DNA of 15,866 nt. Origin: DATEVL01 sp035471625. Its GTDB lineage: Bacteria > Chloroflexota > Anaerolineae > Anaerolineales > E44-bin32. Shown here one piece after another: positions 7,115-13,151 of this stretch (its first letter is position 1; each line of letters opens with the position of its first letter). The DNA lies in the NCBI GenBank assembly GCA_035471625.1, contig DATIPT010000128.1, positions 1 through 15,866 of the forward strand, given 5' to 3'. The position numbers and the translations under genes were made by a program. The notes under the pieces were generated by a model. That model had not been told where the DNA came from, did no database searches, and saw only the letters and a program-made list of their open reading frames with translations.

Positions 7115-8260
7115 ATGGCGACAGCGGTTGCCGCCCTACCCCTCGATGCCGGCTGGCTCAAGAGCCGCCGGTGGGATCTGACGTTCATCACCCTCAGCAT
7201 CTTCCTGGTCGCAACGCCGTACTTGCTCTACCTGGTATTCCTGCAGCTGCCCGCGGTCGTCGGACCCTTGGCCACGACGCTCAACACGACCCCGGACGAT
7301 ATAAGCCGCAACGCCGTCAATCTGCTCGTAGCGCTTCTGCTCGGCGGACCCCACATGTATTCCACCTTCACGCGAACGGCGCTTGACAAAGACTTCGCCC
7401 GCAAGAACCGGGGGTTCCTGCTGTCGTCCCTCCTTATCCCGCTGATCGTCGTTCTGATGGCTGTGGTCAACCTCTCTTTGCTCCTGACCGTCTTCTTCTT
7501 CTGGGCGTCGATCCACGTCCTTCATCAGATCATCTACATCACCGATCTCTACAACAAGAAGAAGACGACGAAGCTGACCCTGGTGAGCCGATGGTCGGAC
7601 TACGCGCTCGTCTTGACCTGCCTCTACCCCCTCGCAGCCTGGAGAATCGCCAGCGGGACCTTCACCATCGGCACGACCGATATCAGCGGTTTCATCGGTT
7701 CCTTCCTTCCGCTGGGCCCGTGGATGATCTGGGCGGCCTCGGCGGCCTTCCTGATCGCCCTGGTCGTGTGGATCGGAAAGTCGATCGCCGAGTACCGGCA
7801 AGGCGTCCTGCACGGCCCGAAGACCCTGTTTCTGGGCCTCACGGCGCTGGTGTCGTTCAGCATCCCGGCGCTGGGGAATCTCGATACCGCCTTCCAGGGC
7901 ATGAATGTCTGGCACTCGCTGCAGTACCTTGCCCTAACGTGGATGCTCAACAACCTGCGGTGGGAACGCGGCGAACTGAAGAACTCGCGATTCGTCACGG
8001 AGCTCTCGGCCAAAGGCTCGACGCGCAAGTACTACGGGTTCAACATCGCCCTCACGGTCGCCGACGGCGCCCTGGCGGTGATCGTCTTCGGGTTCATGTA
8101 TTACATCATCGGAACGAGCTTCGACTTCGCGTTTGACCGCGCCTACTACATCGCCGTCTTGAGCTTCCTGTGGGTGCACTACTACTACGATCACTTCCTG
8201 TTCACGAAATCCGACGTGATTGTGGGCGGCGTCCCCAGCGCGGTTCCAGCGGCCGCGTAG
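7115..8260 (+). CDS. Polytopic membrane protein with clustered intramembrane histidines, unknown function
   Basis: A 381-residue integral membrane protein with about nine hydrophobic segments and basic loops (KNKKK-like stretch YNKKKTTK near 146-153, LRWERGELKNSR near 281-292). Histidines sit in or next to helices: GGPHMY (His80), WASIHVLHQ (His134, His137), WHSLQY (His267) and WVHYYYDHFLF (His355, His360). Such spacing suggests a membrane-bound metal site. The GGPH, IHVLH and WHSLQY blocks vaguely recall the Brp/Blh beta-carotene dioxygenase family (GxPH, HF, WHS-R), but the similarity is faint and I do not claim the family. The start is well supported: GGAGG is 6 nt before the ATG, behind an extended -10 promoter. 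It is a single-gene unit closed by a strong hairpin. Sequence alone shows no signal peptide apart from the first helix (about 22-45), which follows a positively charged KSRRW. Confidence 0.85.
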   Translation: MATAVAALPLDAGWLKSRRWDLTFITLSIFLVATPYLLYLVFLQLPAVVGPLATTLNTTPDDISRNAVNLLVALLLGGPHMYSTFTRTALDKDFARKNRGFLLSSLLIPLIVVLMAVVNLSLLLTVFFFWASIHVLHQIIYITDLYNKKKTTKLTLVSRWSDYALVLTCLYPLAAWRIASGTFTIGTTDISGFIGSFLPLGPWMIWAASAAFLIALVVWIGKSIAEYRQGVLHGPKTLFLGLTALVSFSIPALGNLDTAFQGMNVWHSLQYLALTWMLNNLRWERGELKNSRFVTELSAKGSTRKYYGFNIALTVADGALAVIVFGFMYYIIGTSFDFAFDRAYYIAVLSFLWVHYYYDHFLFTKSDVIVGGVPSAVPAAA

Positions 8261-8278
8261 ACCGAGCGACCCAATGCC

Positions 8279-8317
8279 AGACGGCCGGGGACAACTCCCC
8301 GGCCGTCTTCTCTTGTG
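8279..8317. terminator. Intrinsic terminator hairpin between convergent genes
   Basis: AGACGGCCGGGGA (8279-8291) and TCCCCGGCCGTCT (8296-8308) form a perfect 13-bp stem with a CAAC tetraloop, followed on the + strand by a pyrimidine-rich tail (TCTCTTGT). It lies 18 bp after the membrane protein stop and 28 bp before the stop of the convergent dehydrogenase, so it may serve both. The tail on the minus strand is poor in T, so termination is likely better for the + strand gene. Confidence 0.85.
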
Positions 8318-8336
8318 GGACTGTGAACGATTCCCG

Positions 8337-9521
8337 CTAGCCGGCGTGTTGCTCGACTGCGAGTTGCACGGCAAACCCGCGTCGTCGGGCTTCTTCGACA
8401 AATCGCCCCCCGCTCATCGCCTTCTCGACCGGAACGACACCCTTGGAAACCTGGCCGAAGGCGATCGCTTCGGTGAGGATGGCGGCGTGCCAGCCGGTGC
8501 CTTGCTCCATGGCGTTGAAGCCGGTCGACTCGTCGTAGGGATGGATCAGATCCACCCGAACCTCTGTCGGCTGGCCCTGCTTGGTGCCGCGGGCCAGGAT
8601 CCGGATGATGATCACATCCCGAACGTCGGCGGAAGCGCGGATTTGCGGCTCCCATAGGGTATGCAGGACATGGCGCGGAATGACGCGCTGTCCGTCGACG
8701 GGGACGGGCCTCAGGTCTAGCAGGCCGAGCTGCTGGATCACCTTCAACTGCGAGAAGTGGCCGGGATACCGAAGGGTCTTGTTCTGGAGGGTGCGGAGTC
8801 GCCCTGCGAACGTGCGGGCGGCAGTTGTCAGGCCTCCGGCCGTTGTGAATGCTTCCAGCCTGCCGAGCGGAGGGGGAAAGTCGACCGTCTCGAGTTCCTC
8901 CAACGTCGGCACGGCAACCGTCTTTCCGTCCCGGATGTACAGGCAGTCGCCGGCGTACTCGTTGGTCAGACCCTCGATGCTGAAGTGCAAGGTGTATCCC
9001 CACGGCGGTGTCGGGTCCTGGGGCAAGCCGCCGTCCCACATGAAGACCTCGTCCGCCTGATCCAGTTGCTCCATCGCGTAGACGATCAGGGAGGTCCCCA
9101 TCCCCGGCACCTGACCGCAATCGGGGACCACGGTGCAGCCGGCTTGTTCTGCAACGGCGGACCGCGCCAGCTGCTCGAAGACGACCTCACTGTTTCCCCC
9201 GAGGTCCGTCATCCCGGCGCCCGCCTCAATAGCGGCCTCGGTTAGTCCCAAATTGTAGAAGTACGGGACGGCGCTGAGGAAGGCTTCAATCCGCTCCTTG
9301 CGCAGCCATCCTGCAACGGAGTGCGGATCGCCGGCATCCAGCGCTACGGACCTGGCCATCGAGTTGCCGAGCATTGCGTTCAGCCGCCGCACCGCCCCTT
9401 CGGCCTGCTTCGGGTCGCTGTCGGCCAGCCAGATGACCTCGGCCTCCCCGAATCGGGCCAGGTCGTACGCGGCCGCCGTGCCCTGTCTGCCCGCTCCGAT
9501 CACTCCGTAGCGATGTGCCAT
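8337..9521 (-). CDS. Saccharopine dehydrogenase-family oxidoreductase (lysine 6-dehydrogenase-like)
   Basis: A 394-residue NAD(P)-dependent oxidoreductase of the saccharopine dehydrogenase family. The N-terminal Rossmann fold has GVIGAGRQG (GxGxxG at 9-14) and, after the second strand, an acidic LADSD (34-36) that favours NAD+. The middle contains AVPYFYN, DLGGNSEV, PDCGQVPGMG (133-142) and the stretch GGLPQDPTPPWGYTLHFSIEG near 164-184. That last block looks like lysine 6-dehydrogenases and related saccharopine reductases, where it forms part of the substrate domain. Carboxynorspermidine synthase is another possible assignment. The frame stays open for 249 nt beyond the chosen start, but that part overlaps the 3' end of the kinase gene and is not family-like. 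The ATG at 9521 has GGAGG about 10 nt upstream and directly precedes the Rossmann motif. It lies 41 bp after the fructosamine-kinase-like gene and is probably the last gene of that operon. Confidence 0.85.
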   Translation of the reverse strand: MAHRYGVIGAGRQGTAAAYDLARFGEAEVIWLADSDPKQAEGAVRRLNAMLGNSMARSVALDAGDPHSVAGWLRKERIEAFLSAVPYFYNLGLTEAAIEAGAGMTDLGGNSEVVFEQLARSAVAEQAGCTVVPDCGQVPGMGTSLIVYAMEQLDQADEVFMWDGGLPQDPTPPWGYTLHFSIEGLTNEYAGDCLYIRDGKTVAVPTLEELETVDFPPPLGRLEAFTTAGGLTTAARTFAGRLRTLQNKTLRYPGHFSQLKVIQQLGLLDLRPVPVDGQRVIPRHVLHTLWEPQIRASADVRDVIIIRILARGTKQGQPTEVRVDLIHPYDESTGFNAMEQGTGWHAAILTEAIAFGQVSKGVVPVEKAMSGGRFVEEARRRGFAVQLAVEQHAG

Positions 9522-9562
9522 CGTGTTTGCGCCTCCAGGATCCGGGATCCGTGCGACAAGTT

Positions 9563-10414
9563 CTACGTGAACTTCCGCAGGGTGGATCGGACCGAGCCGA
9601 GGTAGCCCGATCCGAACAGGTTCAGGTGGTTCAGCAGGTGGTAGAGATTGTAGATGGGGAGTCGGGCTTCCCAACCAGGGGTCAGCGGGTGAGCCTCGAC
9701 ATAGGCGCGATAGAAGCGCTCGGGGAAGCCGCCGAAGAGCTCGGTCATCCCGAGCTCGGCTTCGGCCCACCCGTAGTGACAGGCCGGATCAATCAGGCAG
9801 GCCTCCCCCTCGGGTCCGGCGATGACATTCCCCGACCAGAGATCCCCGTGGACAAGGGATGCCGGTTGTGGTGGTACCAGCTGCTCCAGTTGACTGGCCA
9901 GTTTCTCGACAGCGGCCGCATCATCCGGCTGCAGGAGTCCAGCCTCAAGGGCCCGGTGGGCCTGGAATCGCAGGCGGTGCTGACCGAAGAAGGCAAAGCC
10001 ATCCTGGGTCCAGGGATTGGGTTGTGGTGTGAGCCCGATGTAGTTGTCGGACTCGAAGCCGTAGCGGTCAGCGGTGTGATCGTGAAGTGCCGCAAGGCGC
10101 CGGCCAAGCTGTTCCCAGTACGCTGCCCTCGGAGCTGCGGGAGGAAGGTCTTCCAGGAGCAGGAAGGTCTCTCCCCAGAGGTGGGGTCGGGGGAGCCTTG
10201 GGCCGTCCTCGACGGCAAGGGCGGCGAGGCCTTCAGCCTCGCGCGGGAACATGTCGTGGGGAACGGCGTTGTTGACCTTTAGGAAGAGTGTGCCGCCTTC
10301 GGTCCGGAGGCGGTAGGAGGCATGGATGCAGCCGCCGCCGTGGGGTTCAACCTCGACGATCTCGCCGAAGCCCCCGGCCCGACACCAGTCGGCGACGGGC
10401 GGGGGGACGGTCAT
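9563..10414 (-). CDS. Fructosamine kinase family protein (protein/amino acid deglycation)
   Basis: A 283-residue kinase of the fructosamine/ketosamine kinase family, which phosphorylates the sugar part of glycated amines at O-3 so that the adduct falls apart and the amine is regenerated. Seen in order: GGGCIHASYRLRT (27-38), FLKVN with Lys46, LLLEDLP, the family block RYGFESDNYIGLTPQPNPW (118-135), FFGQHRLRFQ, the APH-type catalytic loop VHGDLWSGN (188-196) and LIDPA with Asp209. Bacterial members mostly act on ribulosamines and erythrulosamines. The ATG overlaps the upstream phosphatase stop by 4 nt (ATGA), a sign of translational coupling. The frame is open further upstream, but that part lies inside the phosphatase gene. 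Pairing with a low-molecular-weight phosphatase is a known arrangement in which the phosphatase removes the 5-phosphate from adducts made by ribose 5-phosphate. Confidence 0.92.
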   Translation of the reverse strand: MTVPPPVADWCRAGGFGEIVEVEPHGGGCIHASYRLRTEGGTLFLKVNNAVPHDMFPREAEGLAALAVEDGPRLPRPHLWGETFLLLEDLPPAAPRAAYWEQLGRRLAALHDHTADRYGFESDNYIGLTPQPNPWTQDGFAFFGQHRLRFQAHRALEAGLLQPDDAAAVEKLASQLEQLVPPQPASLVHGDLWSGNVIAGPEGEACLIDPACHYGWAEAELGMTELFGGFPERFYRAYVEAHPLTPGWEARLPIYNLYHLLNHLNLFGSGYLGSVRSTLRKFT

Positions 10415-10896
10415 GCCTTGCCCGACTCGAGGGCTTCGATCAACCCGCGCACGGCGGTCTCGACGATCGCGTAGGTTTGCTCGAACGCCTCGTCGCCCCC
10501 GTAGTAGGGATCCGGCACAGACGCATTCCGCCCGGCCGTCGGGTCGAAATCGCGCAGGAGCCGGATCTTGCGAGCCTGTCCGGGCTTGCGCGCCCGCGCC
10601 CGGAGGTCCTGGCGGTTCTCCGTATCCATGGCCAGGATCAAGTCGAAACGATCGAAGTCGGAGAGGCGCACCTGGCGCGCTTCGCCCGTGTACTTGAGTC
10701 CGTGGCGGGCCGCCGTGCGGCGCATCCGGGCATCGGGCGCCTCCCCGGCATGCCATGCTCCCGTCCCCGCCGAGTCCGCTTCATACTTCCCGTTCAAGCC
10801 CGCCTCCTCCGTCAGGTGACGAAAGAGGTTCTCCGCCAGCGGGCTGCGGATGATGTTGCCCAGACACACGAACAGAATCCGGCGTGGCTCGGCCAT
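10411..10896 (-). CDS. Low-molecular-weight protein-tyrosine-phosphatase family (probable ribulosamine-5-phosphatase)
   Basis: A 161-residue LMW phosphatase with the P-loop VCLGNIIRSP (Cys11 nucleophile, Arg17, Ser18) and the general-acid loop VPDPYYGG (Asp129, Tyr131, Tyr132). The AEADSAGT strand is present too. All catalytic residues are intact. Family members can be tyrosine phosphatases, arginine phosphatases or, next to fructosamine kinase homologues, phosphatases of ribulosamine/erythrulosamine 5-phosphates. The 4-nt overlap with such a kinase makes the last role most likely here. The usual Ser/Thr in the P-loop middle (CxGNICRS) is Ile16 in place of Cys, a common variation. The ATG at 10896 has a TATAAT only 6 nt upstream, so the mRNA is predicted to be leaderless. 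It is the first gene of the phosphatase - kinase - dehydrogenase operon. Confidence 0.93.
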   Translation of the reverse strand: MAEPRRILFVCLGNIIRSPLAENLFRHLTEEAGLNGKYEADSAGTGAWHAGEAPDARMRRTAARHGLKYTGEARQVRLSDFDRFDLILAMDTENRQDLRARARKPGQARKIRLLRDFDPTAGRNASVPDPYYGGDEAFEQTYAIVETAVRGLIEALESGKA

Positions 10897-10902
10897 GACG
10901 GC

Positions 10903-10908
10903 ATTATA
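10903..10908 (-). promoter_or_regulatory. -10 box placed for a leaderless transcript of the deglycation operon
   Basis: A perfect TATAAT on the minus strand (10908-10903) stands 6 nt before the phosphatase ATG, so transcription should begin at or within a base of the start codon. The upstream GGGACA matches -35 at 4 of 6 positions but with a short 15-bp spacer. There is no room for a Shine-Dalgarno sequence in such an mRNA. Confidence 0.6.
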
Positions 10909-10955
10909 ACGTCCGGTCCCATGTGTCCCGGTTGGACGCGGACGCAGGCGGATCT

Positions 10956-11906
10956 CTAGGGGTGTGCCGGCTGGAGCCGGGCTGCGACTCCGGAAGGCGT
11001 CAGAATGGCGGAGGTGCTCGCGGCCAACGCGGACGCGCGGAGAAACGCGAGTCCGATGGTTCCGAGGCGCGGTGAAACAGCCACGCTCGTCAGTTGGCCG
11101 GCGACCTGACCTTCGATCGCGATGCCCTGCGGTACGTCGACAAAATGGTCAAGACTCGCCCGGTAGAGCCTGCGGGAGACCTGCTGACGGCTCTCCATCC
11201 GGGCGATGACTTCCTGCCCGATGTAGCATCCCTTGCGAAAGCTGACGAGGTGCCACAGATTGACTTCGAGGGGGATGACGTCATCGGTCAGTTCGTGACC
11301 GGCAGCCGGGAGGCCATGCTCGATGCGCAGAGCTTCGTACGCGGCGTGGGCCGGCGATCCCGGGCCGGCATCGCCCCATAGCCGGCGGGCCTGCCGATCC
11401 AGACCAGGGCCGCCGAGGATCCGGATCCCCCCGAGGCTGTCCTCGTCCTTCCAGGTGTCGTAGACCTCTCCTTGGTCGCGCATCGCGCCGGCAAGCGTCT
11501 CAAGGGCGCCCTCGGCCGCAGGTCCGTACAACCCCCAGAGATGGAAGTCGTAGGATGGCTCCTCCAGCGCGACATCGTCGTTGAAGAAGACGTACCGGGA
11601 TAGCCAGCTCCGCACTTCGTCGGCCTTCCCGGAGCTCGTAGCAAGCAGGAAGCTGTCGCCCCGATGGACGATCCGAAGGACATCGACGATCCGACCGATT
11701 GCGTTTGTGAGGATCGTACCCCTTGAAGCGCCGGGGTCCAGCCCGAGAAGGTCGTTGGTCGACATGCGCTGCAGGAACTCGATGACGGTCTGCCCGCGTG
11801 CGATGATCATCCCGGGGTGCTCGTGTTCGACGACGAGGCACCCCTGTCGAGCCGCATCATCGAAGGGGCGAAGGACTTGCGGTGAGTGGACAGGATCGGG
11901 GAGCAT
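10956..11906 (-). CDS. ygfZ: YgfZ/GcvT-like folate-binding protein (Fe-S cluster assembly/repair)
   Basis: A 316-residue member of the YgfZ group of the GcvT superfamily, which uses tetrahydrofolate to help maintain certain iron-sulfur enzymes such as MiaB. The signature KGCYIGQEVIARMESR is complete (Lys225, Gly226, Cys227, Tyr228, Gly230, Gln231, Glu232), preceded by the family block DVIPLEVNLWHLVSFRKGC. The N-terminal half has the GcvT-like EFLQRMSTNDL and GRIVDVLRI segments. The C-terminal barrel (GQVTSVA-like AGQLTSVAVSPRLGTIGLAFLR) is present. The frame is open further upstream, but the ATG at 11906 fits the family N-terminus and has a TATAAT 9 nt before it. A 59-bp gap with its own promoter separates it from the next gene on the strand, so the phosphatase operon may be transcribed both on its own and by read-through. 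Confidence 0.92.
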   Translation of the reverse strand: MLPDPVHSPQVLRPFDDAARQGCLVVEHEHPGMIIARGQTVIEFLQRMSTNDLLGLDPGASRGTILTNAIGRIVDVLRIVHRGDSFLLATSSGKADEVRSWLSRYVFFNDDVALEEPSYDFHLWGLYGPAAEGALETLAGAMRDQGEVYDTWKDEDSLGGIRILGGPGLDRQARRLWGDAGPGSPAHAAYEALRIEHGLPAAGHELTDDVIPLEVNLWHLVSFRKGCYIGQEVIARMESRQQVSRRLYRASLDHFVDVPQGIAIEGQVAGQLTSVAVSPRLGTIGLAFLRASALAASTSAILTPSGVAARLQPAHP

Positions 11907-11915
11907 CGCCGCGGG

Positions 11916-11921
11916 ATTATA
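11916..11921 (-). promoter_or_regulatory. -10 box for ygfZ
   Basis: A perfect TATAAT on the minus strand (11921-11916), 9 nt before the ygfZ ATG, predicts a leader of 0-3 nt. No clear -35 hexamer is seen. It lies 43 bp from the opposing -10 box of the sortase operon, so the two promoters share a compact divergent control region. Confidence 0.5.
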
Positions 11922-11964
11922 GCCGCGGGGTAGAACCTGCCCGAGATCGACCTGACCGTCCGTG

Positions 11965-11970
11965 TATAAT
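11965..11970 (+). promoter_or_regulatory. -10 box for the sortase operon
   Basis: A perfect TATAAT (11965-11970), preceded by TG without the usual one-base spacer. Transcription should start near 11977, giving a leader of about 42 nt with AAGGAG (12008-12013) 5 nt before the GTG start. No convincing -35 is seen at 16-18 bp. It diverges from the ygfZ promoter. Confidence 0.5.
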
Positions 11971-12018
11971 GCGCGGCTGGCACCCTCCTTGCAGGGAGAC
12001 GGCTGGGAAGGAGCGAGC

Positions 12019-12924
12019 GTGGGACGCTCCAAGCGGGCACCCGAAGATCTGACCATCCCGGAACTTCAAACCCTCCTGGCCCGTCGTCGGGTGGAGGCTC
12101 GACGGTTGCGGCTGGCCCAGTTTCGTGCTTCCGGCCGGGCCCTGCGCCTCGAAGCCCCTTCCGATCGCGAGATCTCATCGCCCCGCATCTCCGATTCCGA
12201 CGTGGAAGTGGAAGTGCAGGCGGTGCCCTCACGCCGGCGCACCTTTGTCAACCGCGTCCTTCTTCTAGTCGAGGTCCTGGCGGTCGTCGGCCTGGTGGTC
12301 ATCCTGTTGAGCGGATTGGGCGCTCTCCGGGAGTTGAACTCCGAGGTCGCTGCGGCGCTCGAGGGTCCAACCCCGATGGCGACCCCCATCATTCGGGCTG
12401 TCGTCCTGCCTTCGGGCCATACGCCTCCGACTTCGCCCGGCGGCGCGCAGCCGAATGAGGCGGAGATCCCCGAGAACCTGCGCCCCTTTGTGGAGTCGCT
12501 CCCGGTAGTCGGCATTCCAACTCCGGGGCCGGAGCAAGCGCGCAGCCTCTTCATTCCGGCCTTGTGGTCGGCCGCTGCGCCGGTGGTCCAGGGCGACGGA
12601 TGGGAGCAACTCAAGAAAGGCGTCGGGCAGCATCTGGGGACCGCCAATCCGGGGGAGTCCGGGAATGTCGTCCTGTCGGCGCACAATGACATCTTCGGAG
12701 AGCTGTTCCGCGACCTCGACCGGCTGAAGCCGGGCGACGAGGTGCGGCTGTCGACAGCGACCCGCGAGTACGTGTACCGCGTGACGGGGACCGAGATTGT
12801 CGAGCCGACGGATGTCCATGTCATGGAGTCGACCGCCAGGCCATCCGTCACGCTGATTTCGTGCTACCCTTACTTGGTTGACAGCAAGCGGATCGTTGTC
12901 TTTGCGGAACTGACGAACGGGTAG
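12019..12924 (+). CDS. Sortase (class D/E-like) with long N-terminal cytoplasmic arm
   Basis: A 301-residue membrane-anchored transpeptidase that cleaves a sorting signal on secreted proteins and joins them to a cell-envelope amine. Residues 1-78 are a charged, Arg-rich cytoplasmic arm, one helix spans about 79-102, and a Pro/Thr-rich linker leads to the sortase barrel from about 175. The catalytic triad is visible: VVLSAHND (His222), VTLISCYPY (Cys282) and SKRIVVFAEL (Arg291). The class is uncertain; the layout resembles class D or E enzymes. The frame is open to a GTG at 11962, but that codon overlaps the -10 box. The GTG at 12019 has AAGGAG 5 nt before it and is preferred. The following small membrane gene begins 32 bp downstream. 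No complete LPxTG-type substrate is seen in the window. Confidence 0.93.
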   Translation: MGRSKRAPEDLTIPELQTLLARRRVEARRLRLAQFRASGRALRLEAPSDREISSPRISDSDVEVEVQAVPSRRRTFVNRVLLLVEVLAVVGLVVILLSGLGALRELNSEVAAALEGPTPMATPIIRAVVLPSGHTPPTSPGGAQPNEAEIPENLRPFVESLPVVGIPTPGPEQARSLFIPALWSAAAPVVQGDGWEQLKKGVGQHLGTANPGESGNVVLSAHNDIFGELFRDLDRLKPGDEVRLSTATREYVYRVTGTEIVEPTDVHVMESTARPSVTLISCYPYLVDSKRIVVFAELTNG

Positions 12925-12956
12925 GCCGGCGGGGCCGGCAAGGAGCGGTCAAGAGT

Positions 12957-13133
12957 ATGTCGAGGACATCCAAGCGATCAGACCGGCGACGGATTGCCTC
13001 TGTGGGCTCTGTCTCTTCCACGCGTGATTTCGACCCAGACTATGCCTATGTTCGCGCGGATCTGCGGAGGATCGGACTTCTGGCAACCGTGTTGCTTTCT
13101 CTGCTCGCAGTCCTGGCCTTCGCTCTGACCTAG
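12957..13133 (+). CDS. Small single-pass membrane protein (58 residues), unknown function
   Basis: A short gene from ATG 12957 to TAG 13131-13133. The protein has a basic, Ser/Arg-rich N-terminus (MSRTSKRSDRRR), a central acidic/aromatic stretch FDPDYAYVRADLRRIG, and one C-terminal membrane helix of about 20 residues (LLATVLLSLLAVLAFALT) that ends at the stop codon. Predicted topology is a cytoplasmic N-terminus with a tail-anchored helix. AGGAG (12941-12945) is 11 nt before the ATG, rather far, and AAGAG is closer. It sits 32 bp after the sortase and 18 bp before the HAMP sensor gene, so it is probably in the same operon. A 'FDPDY-YV--DLRRI' segment before a helix reads like a conserved small family, but I cannot name one. 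Confidence 0.7.
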   Translation: MSRTSKRSDRRRIASVGSVSSTRDFDPDYAYVRADLRRIGLLATVLLSLLAVLAFALT

Positions 13134-13151
13134 GGATGCGGACGAGGGGGC

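Noticed and set aside
7115..8260. Assignment of the membrane protein as a Brp/Blh beta-carotene dioxygenase
   Set aside because: Only short His-containing blocks are alike and their spacing was not verified; left as unknown function.
9538..9550. Two GGATCC units one base apart between the kinase and dehydrogenase genes
   Set aside because: Too short to form a useful hairpin and with no regulatory context; likely chance.
9522..9770. Upstream extension of the dehydrogenase frame
   Set aside because: It overlaps the end of the fructosamine-kinase-like gene and is not family-like; the ATG at 9521 directly precedes the Rossmann motif and has a GGAGG.
12925..12939. GCCGGC-GGG-GCCGGC repeat after the sortase stop
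   Set aside because: The 3-nt loop is tight and no T-run follows; downstream genes look co-transcribed, so I do not call a terminator.
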